Below are positions 24,824 to 34,297 of a stretch of DNA of 64,000 nucleotides, piece by piece. The position numbers were made by a program, and so were the translations under genes. Below the pieces are notes generated by a model. The model did not search any database and was not told the DNA's origin. It saw only the letters and a list, made by a program, of their open reading frames with translations. Origin of the DNA: Natronosalvus hydrolyticus (GTDB taxonomy: Archaea; Halobacteriota; Halobacteria; Halobacteriales; Natrialbaceae); NCBI GenBank assembly GCA_025517525.1, contig JAOPJZ010000007.1, forward strand, positions 62,001 through 126,000. Reading direction: 5' to 3'. Position 1 is the stretch's first letter, and every line of letters starts with the position of its first letter.

Positions 24824-26728
24824 TCAGTCGTTGCTGATGGCCTCGATCGACCAGTTCCCGTCGGCTTCGACGTTGATCCAGCAGACCCCGTTCGCAGCGT
24901 ACGATCGAGAGTTATCGAACGGCCCGGTCTGATCGACGAGTTGCTCCCAGCTCCCGTCTACACCGTAGCCATCGACGATGAAGGGACCCTCACCGTCGTG
25001 CGTCACGTCGAGACTGAGTCCGCCTTCGGCCCACAGTGGGCCGATGAACCCCGATCCTTCACCACTCGCCTCGAGTGGCGGATCCTCGAGGTCGTCACTG
25101 TGTACTTCGGGCTGTTCGAGACTGACCGACCACGGCCCGTCCGTATCGACCTCGAGCTTGTAGGTTCCGTCACTGACGACCAGTATCGACTCACCGCTGT
25201 CTCCGTCCGTCGACGTAACCAGCCGTTCGTTTGGCACCTCACCGTCGATGGCTTGCAGTTCGACAATAAATTCGCCATCGCTCTCGTGGGACGCGGTGAG
25301 AATCCCTTCGGCGAGGTCGAACGTCTCGGTTTCGCCAGATACTGTTCCCTCGAACCGGTGGGTGTGTCCGCCCTCGAGGATCTGTCCATCGGGCCGCGAC
25401 TCGTTCTCCGCTTCGCCATCGTTGTCGTTACTCTCCTCGATTCCGTCGACGAGGTCGGAGGGGGTGATGACGTCGAGCCCTCGGTGCTCGATGTGATCGA
25501 GGAGATGTTCGAAGTCGCCGAGGGACATGGCATCACCTTCGACGTCTTCCTCGTCGAGGATTGGGGGGATTCTAATCACGGTGAGTTGACGATACTGATC
25601 ACAGAGGTTGATGTGGCGACGAACGCCGTTGCGGAGTGCGGGGCCCCAGATGACTGGTGTCATGTGCATTCCGGTTGGCGGGGCACCGGTCGGGCAACTC
25701 CCGAAGAGGAAACCGGATTCGTGGAGCTCTCGAACGATGGTGTGGGTCGTGTCGTCCATTCGTCGCCAGTCGGGGGCAAAGAAGTGGCGCGCCCCATCCG
25801 GAAAGCCGTGATCTGCAAGCGAGTTCCGAGCGGTGCCGATAACCGTTCGTTGTCGGTCTTCCGGCTGTTCGGTGATATCTCGCTCCGAACGTGGATACGA
25901 ACAGACGTCCCACCCGCGATCTCGGAGCTGCCGTAATTCGGGGAAATCCATCCGTCCCTCACCACCAACCCGTCCAGGGTCGACGGGAACTGCACCGGCC
26001 CAGCCGCGTTCCTCGAGCAATTCTGCGGCAATCTCGTAGTGAGAGTCGTGTCCGCCGTAGAACGCGAGAATCGCTTTTCCGTTGTCGACAGCCTCGGTAC
26101 GCCGGAGGTCATCGACGACGATTCGAGTTGGGCCGCCCTCGGGGCCGACTGCGACGATGTTCAGTTGGCTCACGTCCGAAAGAACTGGTTCGCCCTCCGG
26201 TTTGTGTTCGTACCCACAGTCGAGTCGGAACCACCCATCGAATTCGTCGGGTATCGGGCGGACGGTCGTCAGCCGTTGGTCCCGTGTCGGCGCGATGAAT
26301 TCGACGACGACGCGACTCACTTCCTCGGCCTTTATCGCCACCGAGGTATCCCATCCCTCGAGGTCGAGTCCCTCGGGAAAGAAGTGTCGCATCTCGGCAG
26401 TTTCATCGTCGCTTTCCAGGACTACCGCCTGTGAACCCGTCCGTGCCTCGTCCGGGGCGGCTTCGATGTGGCCAGTTCGTGCCTCCCATCGGTCCAGGTT
26501 CTCGAAATCAGAGAGGACTTCGCCGGTGTCGATGGCTGGCCATTTCACGTCGTTACTTTCGGTCGCACTCTCTCCGTTTGAGTCGCTTCCGTTCGTGGTG
26601 TTTTCGTTCGGCTCTTCTCCGGTGATCTCACTCGTTTCGTCGGGGAGATACTCCGTACACCCGGCCAGTGCAGCCGATGTCACGCCGAGTGTGGCCAAAG
26701 CGCGTCGTCTGGAAATCGTCTCTCTCAT
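24824..26728 (-). CDS. lipoprotein with degenerate polysaccharide-deacetylase domain and C-terminal beta domains
   Basis: 634 residues from the ATG at 26728. SRRRALATLG and the lipobox LAGC (Cys24) indicate a Tat-type lipoprotein on the outer face of the membrane. A CBM-like jelly-roll (FENLDRWEA...VVVDDLRRTE) precedes a NodB-fold domain (about 220-430). The metal/base motif is AFYGGHDSHY instead of FDDG, and the His-box is CSYPRSER instead of HxxxH, so hydrolysis is unlikely. Two more strand-rich modules close the protein. It is paralogous to 39217-40488 and 43286-44614. It may bind rather than deacetylate surface polysaccharide (inference). Confidence 0.78.
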   Translation of the reverse strand: MRETISRRRALATLGVTSAALAGCTEYLPDETSEITGEEPNENTTNGSDSNGESATESNDVKWPAIDTGEVLSDFENLDRWEARTGHIEAAPDEARTGSQAVVLESDDETAEMRHFFPEGLDLEGWDTSVAIKAEEVSRVVVEFIAPTRDQRLTTVRPIPDEFDGWFRLDCGYEHKPEGEPVLSDVSQLNIVAVGPEGGPTRIVVDDLRRTEAVDNGKAILAFYGGHDSHYEIAAELLEERGWAGAVPVDPGRVGGEGRMDFPELRQLRDRGWDVCSYPRSERDITEQPEDRQRTVIGTARNSLADHGFPDGARHFFAPDWRRMDDTTHTIVRELHESGFLFGSCPTGAPPTGMHMTPVIWGPALRNGVRRHINLCDQYRQLTVIRIPPILDEEDVEGDAMSLGDFEHLLDHIEHRGLDVITPSDLVDGIEESNDNDGEAENESRPDGQILEGGHTHRFEGTVSGETETFDLAEGILTASHESDGEFIVELQAIDGEVPNERLVTSTDGDSGESILVVSDGTYKLEVDTDGPWSVSLEQPEVHSDDLEDPPLEASGEGSGFIGPLWAEGGLSLDVTHDGEGPFIVDGYGVDGSWEQLVDQTGPFDNSRSYAANGVCWINVEADGNWSIEAISND

Positions 26729-27033
26729 GTTGTCCGTTCGGTCCACTTCGCGGCATTTGGTGATGGATTGGATAAGACCGATTCAACTCGTAGAACAGTT
26801 CGTCACGGTGACTCGAGTGTGGCTGGTGTGGCCGCTTTGGAATTCACCACGGCCGAAACCGGGTTTATAGACGTATTAAACGGCATATCAGCTGGGGAAC
26901 CGTGGTGAAACCCCCTCGAGAGAACGTGACTCGCCGTTTCACCGATCCGACTTTCAGCCATCTTTCGCTTCCGATGAAGTCGTTTTACTCGATATTAATA
27001 ATCACCCCGCAGCCACGATGTTCGAGTATCTCA
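26729..27033. other. divergent promoter region at the edge of the glycan region
   Basis: No gene is supported. GATATTAATAATC at about 26990-27002 is a candidate TATA element for the AlkP-family gene. Confidence 0.4.
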
Positions 27034-28698
27034 ATGAAAGCTTCCGTATCGAACGACGGGCAGCACCCGACGCAGGACGGGGACCGGATGGACGCGTTAC
27101 TCATCGGTATCGACGCTGGGTGTCTCTCGGTGTTTGATCGCCTCGCAGACGAAAACGTCATTCCACATCTCCAGTCGCTGCTCGAGGACGGCGTGGCCGG
27201 TCCGCTCGAGTCTCAGGTACCACCCTGGACGCCGAGTGCATGGCCATCGATGTTCACCGGGGTAAACCCTGGAAAGCACGGTGTCTACGGATTTACCGGC
27301 TTCGACGGCTACGATTTTCACGTCGTCAAAGGCAATGACGTCAAGGCCCACCGGCTCTGGACGCTTCTCGATCAGCACGACCGCTCGAGCGTCGTCGTCA
27401 ACGTCCCGGTGACACACCCGCCGGACGAGATCGAGGGGGCCATCATTCCGGGATTTATCGGCCCCGAAAACCCACCGTGTCACCCTGAGGGCATCCTCGA
27501 CGACGTACGCGAGGCGATTAGCGAGTACCGTGTCTATCCACGCTATTCCAGGGGTGACGACTCGCTCTCGGATGCCGAAAAAATGGACGAGTACTGTACG
27601 CTCGTTCGGATGCGTGGCGAGGCGTTTCAGTACCTCTCCGACCGGTTCCATCCTGATTTCGGCTTCCTTCAGTTTCAGAAAACCGACACGGTCTTTCACG
27701 AGTTCGACGGCGACTGGGAGAAGGTCAAACAGGTGTACGCCGCGACGGACGAACAGATCGGTGCGGTTCTCGAGGCCTGTGATCCGCGACGAGTGTTCGT
27801 CGCGAGCGATCATGGCATGGGGCGATACGAGAAGCCCGAATTTCGTGTCAACGCGTTTCTCGAGGACGCTGGCTACCTCGAGACGACTCTCGGCGGCAAG
27901 GGGATGCCGACGTGGAACGTGATGCGAGACGACCTTCGAGACGGCGAACAGGCAGAAACGTGGGAGCCGAGCACGACCGAGCGTCTCGCGGCCTCACTGG
28001 CGAGCGTCGGGATAACGACCCACCGAATAGGACAGGTGCTTGAACGACTTGGTCTCGTGGATGTGGCGAAAGCACGCGTCCCCGATGGCGTCGTCCGCAC
28101 CGGCAACGAACAGGTGGACTTCCCGGCGTCCACGGCGTACGTTCGTGCGCGAACCGAACTGGGCGTTCGAATGAACGTCGAGGGACGGGATCCTGCAGGA
28201 AAGGTTCCTTCGGCAGAGTACGAGACCGTTCGCGCCGAACTCATCGAAGAACTGGAGTCGGTGACCGCCCCCGATGGCGAACCTGTCTTTCAGGAGGTGG
28301 CTCCCCGGGAAGCGTTTTTCGAGGGGCCGTACACCGACCGGGCGGTCGACATCGTTACCGTCCCGAACGACTTCCAGCATTTCCTGTCGGCCCAACCGTC
28401 CGAACAATACTTCGTCGAGACGACCGAGCCCTGGAACCACAAACTCGACGGCATATTCGTCGCCGCCGGCGATGGAATCGACGAGACACGATCCGTGGAT
28501 GCTGCTCACCTGTTCGACGTCGCACCGACCATCCTCGCGTCGCTTGACGTTCCGTATAGCGACCGAATGGATGGTCGCGTCCTGCCAATTGTCGAATCAA
28601 CCGAGGCAATGGCCTACCCGTCGTACGTATCCACAGAACGGACGTCCGTGGATTCGGCCGTCGAAAGCCGCCTCGAAGAACTGGGGTACGTGGAGTGA
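27034..28698 (+). CDS. alkaline-phosphatase-superfamily hydrolase
   Basis: 554 residues from the ATG at 27034; another ATG lies at 27088 just before DALLIGIDAG. Motifs of the predicted phosphodiesterase/phosphohydrolase group are in order: IGIDAG (first metal Asp), VPPWTPSAWPSMFTG (nucleophile Thr or Ser), QKTDTVFHEFDGD, and ASDHGMG with a second metal set, then HLFDVAPTILASLDV near the end. No signal peptide, so it acts in the cytoplasm. It lies 43 bases upstream of a carbamoyltransferase in the same orientation. In this setting it could act on a sugar-phosphate or lipid-linked intermediate. The substrate cannot be read from the sequence. Confidence 0.82.
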   Translation: MKASVSNDGQHPTQDGDRMDALLIGIDAGCLSVFDRLADENVIPHLQSLLEDGVAGPLESQVPPWTPSAWPSMFTGVNPGKHGVYGFTGFDGYDFHVVKGNDVKAHRLWTLLDQHDRSSVVVNVPVTHPPDEIEGAIIPGFIGPENPPCHPEGILDDVREAISEYRVYPRYSRGDDSLSDAEKMDEYCTLVRMRGEAFQYLSDRFHPDFGFLQFQKTDTVFHEFDGDWEKVKQVYAATDEQIGAVLEACDPRRVFVASDHGMGRYEKPEFRVNAFLEDAGYLETTLGGKGMPTWNVMRDDLRDGEQAETWEPSTTERLAASLASVGITTHRIGQVLERLGLVDVAKARVPDGVVRTGNEQVDFPASTAYVRARTELGVRMNVEGRDPAGKVPSAEYETVRAELIEELESVTAPDGEPVFQEVAPREAFFEGPYTDRAVDIVTVPNDFQHFLSAQPSEQYFVETTEPWNHKLDGIFVAAGDGIDETRSVDAAHLFDVAPTILASLDVPYSDRMDGRVLPIVESTEAMAYPSYVSTERTSVDSAVESRLEELGYVE

Positions 28699-28741
28699 TC
28701 GTCCTGATAGTATCGACCCCGCTACGAATTGTTTGCATCAC

Positions 28742-30538
28742 ATGACGAATCAAAACGACACGGCAAAGACCCACACCATGACGTATACCCTCTCGCTGAA
28801 ACCGGCTATCGATCTCTACGGCCAGCACGATCCAAGCGCAGCGCTCTTCGCTGATGGCGAACTGTTATTTGCAATCGAAGAAGAGCGACTGACTCGGGAG
28901 AAACACGCCGTCGACACCTTTCCGGAACAGGCGATTCGAGCCTGCCTCGAGTACGAAGCTATCGAACTCGCCGACGTGGAGAAGATCGTTCTTCCGTACC
29001 AACCGAAACTCCGACGAAAGATCCTCGGCCACTACCTGCGGAATACGTTCCAGCTCGATAGCAATCTCCGAAAAATCTCACACCTTCAGAACGTTGCCAG
29101 AGACCAGTTTATGGCACAATTCGCGCCGACTCGTCTCGTCGAAAACCGCCTCGAGCGAATCGGTATGCCGGTTCCCCCAATCGAATGTCGACCACACCAC
29201 GAGTGTCACGCGGTGAGCGCGTTCCACCCGTCGTCGTTCGATGAGGCGATGGTGCTGACTGCCGACGCGAAAGGCGAGTACGATTCGACCGTCATCTGGC
29301 ACGCCACGTCCGATGGGCTCACTCGAGTCCGAACGTACAAACATCCGAACAGCTGGGGATTGTTCTACGCCGCGATCACGAACTATCTCGGCTACCGGAT
29401 GTTCAACGGCGAGGGGAAAGTGATGGGGCTTGCTCCCTACGGCGAGGAAAACCCCGAAATCGAGGCCCGCCTCCGTCGAACGATCGAGACCGGCGTCGAC
29501 TACGACGTGACCGGACTGACCGGGCGATGGGGAACCGAACACGGCGTTCGAGCCCTCGAGGACCTGTTCGATCGCCCACGGTCGACGACGACCGAAGCAT
29601 TCGACCAGTTCGAAAAAGACCTCGCCTATACCGCCCAGAAGCTGCTGGAGGAGTCGGTTTCGGCCATCGTCCAGGAGTATACCGGAAAGCTCGACACCGG
29701 CAATGTCGGTCTCGCTGGTGGCGTCATCCTCAACTGCAAGTTGAACAAGGCCATCATGGAACTCCCGTCGGTCGACGAGCTGTTCATCCAGCCGGTCGCT
29801 CACGACGCCGGTCTCGCCCTGGGCGGTGGCTGGATCGACCGTCACCCGGACGAGGTCGCCCCGATGCGTGACGTATATTTCGGTCCCCAGTACGAAACCG
29901 ACCACATTCGCCAGCTTCTCGAGACGAACAAAATCGCCTACACCGAGCCGGACGACCTCGAACGACAGGTCGCCGAACTGATCGCGGATGGCGCGCTGGT
30001 CGGCTGGTTCCAGGGTCGCCTCGAGCTGGGGCCTCGAGCGCTCGGTAACCGCAGTATCCTCGCGGACCCGCGAACAACCGACTCGCGCGACCGGGTCAAC
30101 CGCTTCGTCAAGCACCGAGAGGAGTGGCGTCCGTTCGCACCGTCGATGACCAGATCGGCGGCCGACGACTACCTCGAAAACGCGACGGACAGCCCGTATA
30201 TGATCAAGACGTTCGACGTGAAACCCGAGCGCCGTGATGAGATGAGTGCGGTCGTCCATCCAGGTGACGACACGACGCGGCCACAGACCGTCACCGAAGA
30301 GCAGAACCCGCGCTACCATCGACTGCTCACGGCGTTCGAGGAGATCAGCGGCGTTCCGGTTCTCCTCAACACGTCGTTCAACGATCACGCCGAACCCATC
30401 GTCAATACGCCGACAGAGGCGCTCAAGGACTTCTACGGCATGGGGCTCGACGTTCTCGTCCTCGAAGATCTTCTCGTGACGAAACCTCACTCGAACAGCC
30501 TTGAGGGGGCTGGAATACCGGACGCTCGGTGCCTTTAG
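28742..30538 (+). CDS. NodU/TobZ-family carbamoyltransferase
   Basis: 598 residues from the ATG at 28742; the frame is open far upstream, but that part overlaps the previous gene. The N-terminal Kae1-like half shows LFAIEEERLTREKHA, the metal-binding CRPHHECHAVSAF, and GNVGLAGGVILNCKLN. The C-terminal half has GWFQGRLELGPRALGNRSILADPR and GVPVLLNTSFNDH, both diagnostic. Such enzymes transfer a carbamoyl group from carbamoyl phosphate, through carbamoyl-adenylate, to a sugar hydroxyl. In this glycan region it probably decorates a polysaccharide or glycan precursor. Confidence 0.9.
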   Translation: MTNQNDTAKTHTMTYTLSLKPAIDLYGQHDPSAALFADGELLFAIEEERLTREKHAVDTFPEQAIRACLEYEAIELADVEKIVLPYQPKLRRKILGHYLRNTFQLDSNLRKISHLQNVARDQFMAQFAPTRLVENRLERIGMPVPPIECRPHHECHAVSAFHPSSFDEAMVLTADAKGEYDSTVIWHATSDGLTRVRTYKHPNSWGLFYAAITNYLGYRMFNGEGKVMGLAPYGEENPEIEARLRRTIETGVDYDVTGLTGRWGTEHGVRALEDLFDRPRSTTTEAFDQFEKDLAYTAQKLLEESVSAIVQEYTGKLDTGNVGLAGGVILNCKLNKAIMELPSVDELFIQPVAHDAGLALGGGWIDRHPDEVAPMRDVYFGPQYETDHIRQLLETNKIAYTEPDDLERQVAELIADGALVGWFQGRLELGPRALGNRSILADPRTTDSRDRVNRFVKHREEWRPFAPSMTRSAADDYLENATDSPYMIKTFDVKPERRDEMSAVVHPGDDTTRPQTVTEEQNPRYHRLLTAFEEISGVPVLLNTSFNDHAEPIVNTPTEALKDFYGMGLDVLVLEDLLVTKPHSNSLEGAGIPDARCL

Positions 30539-30578
30539 TGGCCGTATAAGAAAACGTGGCTGGGGACGAGCCCCACCC

Positions 30579-31772
30579 ATGCAAACCGTTATTCTCGCAG
30601 CCGGACAGGGAACGCGAATGCGCCCGCTCTCTGAATCGAGACCAAAGCCGATGTTACCGGTCACGAGCAAGCCACTGGTAGCACACACTGTCGAGGCGGC
30701 AATCGAGGCCGGGGCTAATGATATCGTTCTCGTCGTCGGCTACGAGGCCGATGTCGTCCGTCACTACTTCGGAGACCGGTTTCAGGGCGTTCCGATTCGA
30801 TACGCCGTACAGGATCAACAGGACGGAACCGCAGGGGCGCTCTGGGCGGCGAGTGAACATCTCGAACCCAGCGAACCGTTCGCGGTGATCAACGGCGACA
30901 TCGTCTTCGACCGACCGTCCCTTTCGACACTTTTCGCGTCCGGTCCGGCTATCGGCTCGACTCGCGTCGAGGAGCCGTCTAACTACGGAATCCTCGAGGT
31001 CTCGGGCGGGACTGTCACCGGCATCGTCGAAAAGCCCGAGGACCCACCCGGAAGGCTCGCAAACGCGGGTGCGTACGTCTTTCCTCCAGAGGCTTTCGCG
31101 TGTCTCGATGTCCGTCGGAGCGAACGCGGCGAGTACGAACTCACGGATATACTGGGTCGAGTGCTCGAGGATGAGACCACCGACGTCGGTCACGTCGAAT
31201 TTAGCCAGTGGCTCGACGTTGGCCGTCCGTGGGAACTGCTCGAGGCAAACGAGCGGAAGCTGGCCGAACTGGAGCGCGATATCCGCGGAACAGTCAGTGA
31301 CGACGCCGTGATTTCCGATGCGGTCGTCGTGGAACCGGGTGCGACCATCCGATCGGATGTGGTTCTCGAGGGACCAGCGCTGATTCGGTCGGGAGCGACC
31401 GTCGGACCGAACGCGTACGTTCGAGGGGCGACGCTTATCGGTGAGGGCGCCACTGTCGGGCACGGCGTCGAGATCAAAAACAGCGTGTTGATGGCGGGGA
31501 CCAGCGTCGCCCATCTTTCGTACGTTGGTGACAGCGTGCTCGGACGGGACGTCAACGTCGGTGCAGGGACGGCGATCGCAAACCTGCGCCACGACGACCA
31601 ACCGATCGAAATGACCGTTTCGGGAGAGCGTGTTTCGACCGGTCGGCGGAAGTTCGGGGTCGTCCTCGGCGACGAGGCCAAGACAGGTATCAATACGAGT
31701 CTCAACCCCGGTGTACGACTGTCGTCGGGTCAGACGACTGCGCCCGGAGAGAGCGTGTTCTCCGATCGGTAG
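30579..31772 (+). CDS. glmU: bifunctional sugar-1-phosphate nucleotidyltransferase / acetyltransferase (GlmU-like)
   Basis: 397 residues from the ATG at 30579; an upstream frame overlapping the previous stop is ignored. It starts MQTVILAAGQGTRMRPLSES with RPKPMLPV, the nucleotide-binding signature and Lys of sugar nucleotidyltransferases. NGDIVFD is the metal-binding Asp region. From about residue 250 a left-handed beta-helix with hexapeptide repeats follows (ISDAVVVEPGATI, YVRGATLIGEGATVG, VNVGAGTAIANLRHD). This is the archaeal GlmU arrangement that acetylates glucosamine-1-phosphate and makes UDP-GlcNAc. glmM follows 111 bases downstream. Confidence 0.88.
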   Translation: MQTVILAAGQGTRMRPLSESRPKPMLPVTSKPLVAHTVEAAIEAGANDIVLVVGYEADVVRHYFGDRFQGVPIRYAVQDQQDGTAGALWAASEHLEPSEPFAVINGDIVFDRPSLSTLFASGPAIGSTRVEEPSNYGILEVSGGTVTGIVEKPEDPPGRLANAGAYVFPPEAFACLDVRRSERGEYELTDILGRVLEDETTDVGHVEFSQWLDVGRPWELLEANERKLAELERDIRGTVSDDAVISDAVVVEPGATIRSDVVLEGPALIRSGATVGPNAYVRGATLIGEGATVGHGVEIKNSVLMAGTSVAHLSYVGDSVLGRDVNVGAGTAIANLRHDDQPIEMTVSGERVSTGRRKFGVVLGDEAKTGINTSLNPGVRLSSGQTTAPGESVFSDR

Positions 31773-31883
31773 CCCAGAGTGTTGCTCTCGAGTTCAGTTT
31801 CGTTCGAGTATCTCCGGCCGTCTCTCAACGAGCTTATCGACTCTATAGTGATCCTTCGACGGGGGCTTTGAGAGGGCATTCAT

Positions 31884-33206
31884 ATGTTTGGAACGAGCGG
31901 TATTCGCGGTACTGTTGGCACCGACGTCACGGCCGAACTCGCCCTCGATGTGGGCCGAGCCCTCGCCTCCGAGGGGTACGAACGCGTCGTCGTCGGACGG
32001 GACGTCCGACCGAGCGGTGCTGTGCTGGCCGACGCGCTGATGGCTGGTGTCAGAGAATGTGGTGGCACCGTCCTCGAGGTGGGGATCGCTCCCACACCGA
32101 CCATTGCCAGAGCAGTTTCGTGGACTGAAAGCGATGCGGGCGTCGTCATCACGGCCTCACACAACCCAGCGACGGACAACGGGATCAAACTCTGGAACCC
32201 CTCTGGCAGAGCGTTCGATCCCGAGCAGTGTGAGACGATTGCAACCCGTCTCGAACGAGGTACATTCACCCTCCAGCCCTGGGACGGCCACGGCTCGAGC
32301 GAACCGGTCGAGAACGCACTCGAGCGTCACTCGAGGGAACTGTGTGAGGCCGTTTCACTCGATCCGTCGCCGAGCGTCGTCGTCGACGTCGGCAATGGAA
32401 CTGGCGGGATCACTGCTCGTGTCCTCGCCGATCTGGGCTGTGACGTCGTGACGCTGAACGGCCAACAGGACGGGAGTTTTCCGGGGCGTCCGAGTGAGCC
32501 GACACGGGAGACGCTTGGCGATCTCGCGTCTTTCGTCGAGTTGAGCGATGCAGACCTGGGTATCGCTCACGATGGTGACGCCGATCGGATGGTCGCGGTC
32601 GACGAGACAGGAACGTTCGTTCCGAAAGACGTCCTTCTGGCACTCTTTGCCCGTGAGACGGCAACCGTCGGCGACGTCGTTGCGGTTCCGGTCGACACGA
32701 GTATGGCTGTCGACGATGCCCTCGAGAGCGTGGGTGCCGCCGCCACTCGTACACCCGTTGGTGACGTTTTCGTCGCCGACCGAGCCATGGACTCGGACGT
32801 CGTCTTCGGCGGTGAGCCGAGCGGGGCGTGGATCTGGCCACAGGAAACGCCGTGTCCCGACGGACCACTCGCAGCCTGTAAGCTCCTCTCGCTCGTCGCC
32901 GACCGTGGGCCGCTCTCGACGCTCGTTTCAGCAATCGAGACGTACCCGATTCGTCGGCAATCGATCGACGTTACCGACAAAACAGCGGTTATCGGCCGTG
33001 TACGCGACCGCTGTCGTCAGCGGTACGACGACGTCGACTCGATGGACGGCGTCTACGTCGCTTTCGAGGAGGGATGGATGCTCGTTCGAGCGAGCGGAAC
33101 CGAACCCGTCGTGCGGATCACTGCCGAAGCGCGAACCGACTCGCGGGCAAACGAAATCGAAGCCATCGCGGTCGACCTGCTGGAGGCAGCAACGAGCAGA
33201 GAATAG
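31884..33206 (+). CDS. glmM: phosphoglucosamine mutase
   Basis: 440 residues starting MFGTSGIRGTVG. The phospho-serine loop is VVITASHNPATDNGIKLWN. The metal loop is GIAHDGDADRMVAVDE. The sugar-binding loop is GGEPSGAWIW. The phosphate loop near the end is VRASGTEPVVRI. All four loops of the phosphohexomutase family are intact. It interconverts glucosamine-6-phosphate and glucosamine-1-phosphate, between GlmS (57378) and GlmU (30579). A related phosphomannomutase activity cannot be excluded. Confidence 0.9.
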   Translation: MFGTSGIRGTVGTDVTAELALDVGRALASEGYERVVVGRDVRPSGAVLADALMAGVRECGGTVLEVGIAPTPTIARAVSWTESDAGVVITASHNPATDNGIKLWNPSGRAFDPEQCETIATRLERGTFTLQPWDGHGSSEPVENALERHSRELCEAVSLDPSPSVVVDVGNGTGGITARVLADLGCDVVTLNGQQDGSFPGRPSEPTRETLGDLASFVELSDADLGIAHDGDADRMVAVDETGTFVPKDVLLALFARETATVGDVVAVPVDTSMAVDDALESVGAAATRTPVGDVFVADRAMDSDVVFGGEPSGAWIWPQETPCPDGPLAACKLLSLVADRGPLSTLVSAIETYPIRRQSIDVTDKTAVIGRVRDRCRQRYDDVDSMDGVYVAFEEGWMLVRASGTEPVVRITAEARTDSRANEIEAIAVDLLEAATSRE

Positions 33207-33349
33207 CGGGTCGAAATCTGTCAACGGGAGTGGAAAAATCCGGAAGTGGACACATTTTTTCGAGAGGTGCCGGTTCGACGCAGTGAAACTGGACTTATCG
33301 GTGGTATAAATATGGCCGTCGATTCTCTGGTCTTCAGCACCACTCGTCA

Positions 33350-34012
33350 ATGGGATTTACTACAACCGTCCATCTGGTCCACGACGAACTCCCGCTGGTG
33401 CCGACTATCGAAGTACACCCCGATCTAATTCTTCGATACGAGTACGGGGAAACACTCGAGGACCGACGTCTGTTGTTCGTTTCTGCCTTTTGTGAGGAGC
33501 GTTCTGATCTCGAGCGGTCACTGGAGGCTGACCCCACCATTTCGAACCCAACTCCGATTGCCACGTTCGACAATCGGACGATCTATCGTCTCGAAACCGA
33601 AACCGATCTCGAGATAATTCCCGGCCGATGTGGGACCGACGGCCTGTTCGTATTCACCGTTACGAGCGGGGATGGGGGATGGATCGTCCGTGGACACCTT
33701 CCTGATCGAGACGCACTTTCGGCGTTTCGGGCGTGTTGTCGAGAACGCGGCATCTCTTTTCGCGTGACGCAACTGTGTGATTCCTCGTCTGCGGACGAGC
33801 AAACCTATTACCTGACCGAACAACAGCGAGAACTACTCATGATGGCGTACTATGCCGGTTACTTCGAGGTCCCACGGACGATCACACAGGACGATCTTGC
33901 CGAACGCCTCGAGATTTCAGATTCGGCCGTCTCTCAGCGAATCCGTCGAGCCGTCTCCGAGTTGATAGCTGGCACGCTCGAAAATAATCGTGAAGTTGAC
34001 ACACACGATTGA
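33350..34012 (+). CDS. HTH-10 (Bat-type) transcriptional regulator
   Basis: 220 residues. Residues 1-155 make an N-terminal beta-rich sensing region. The C-terminus is the HTH-10 domain: YLTEQQRELLMMAYYAGYFEVPR, then DLAERLEISDSAVSQRIRRA, the recognition helix. TATAAATA at about 33304-33311 lies 40 bases upstream of the ATG, so the leader is short. It is a haloarchaeal regulator of the bacterio-opsin-activator type. The neighbouring glycan genes are plausible targets. Confidence 0.85.
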   Translation: MGFTTTVHLVHDELPLVPTIEVHPDLILRYEYGETLEDRRLLFVSAFCEERSDLERSLEADPTISNPTPIATFDNRTIYRLETETDLEIIPGRCGTDGLFVFTVTSGDGGWIVRGHLPDRDALSAFRACCRERGISFRVTQLCDSSSADEQTYYLTEQQRELLMMAYYAGYFEVPRTITQDDLAERLEISDSAVSQRIRRAVSELIAGTLENNREVDTHD

Positions 34013-34297
34013 CCTGCTTTGCACTCGGTCCGTTAGGTGGTGTATATCGGAACCAGACCATCGGTTAACTGTGATACAATTGGGTATCGTTGGGTTAGAT
34101 AGCCCGAAACGAACAATCTTCTGGGATCGTACCTCGCATCATTTCCGCTCTTTCTCGACCGTTTCAATGTATGCAACTGTCAGACACGCTCGTTCTGTGC
34201 CGAAGATATCAATTATACCACCATAGTAAACTTAAAAACTTGCTATCCGAACCCACAGATACTGGAGTTTGTTATACCTATAAAGCAATGACTATCA

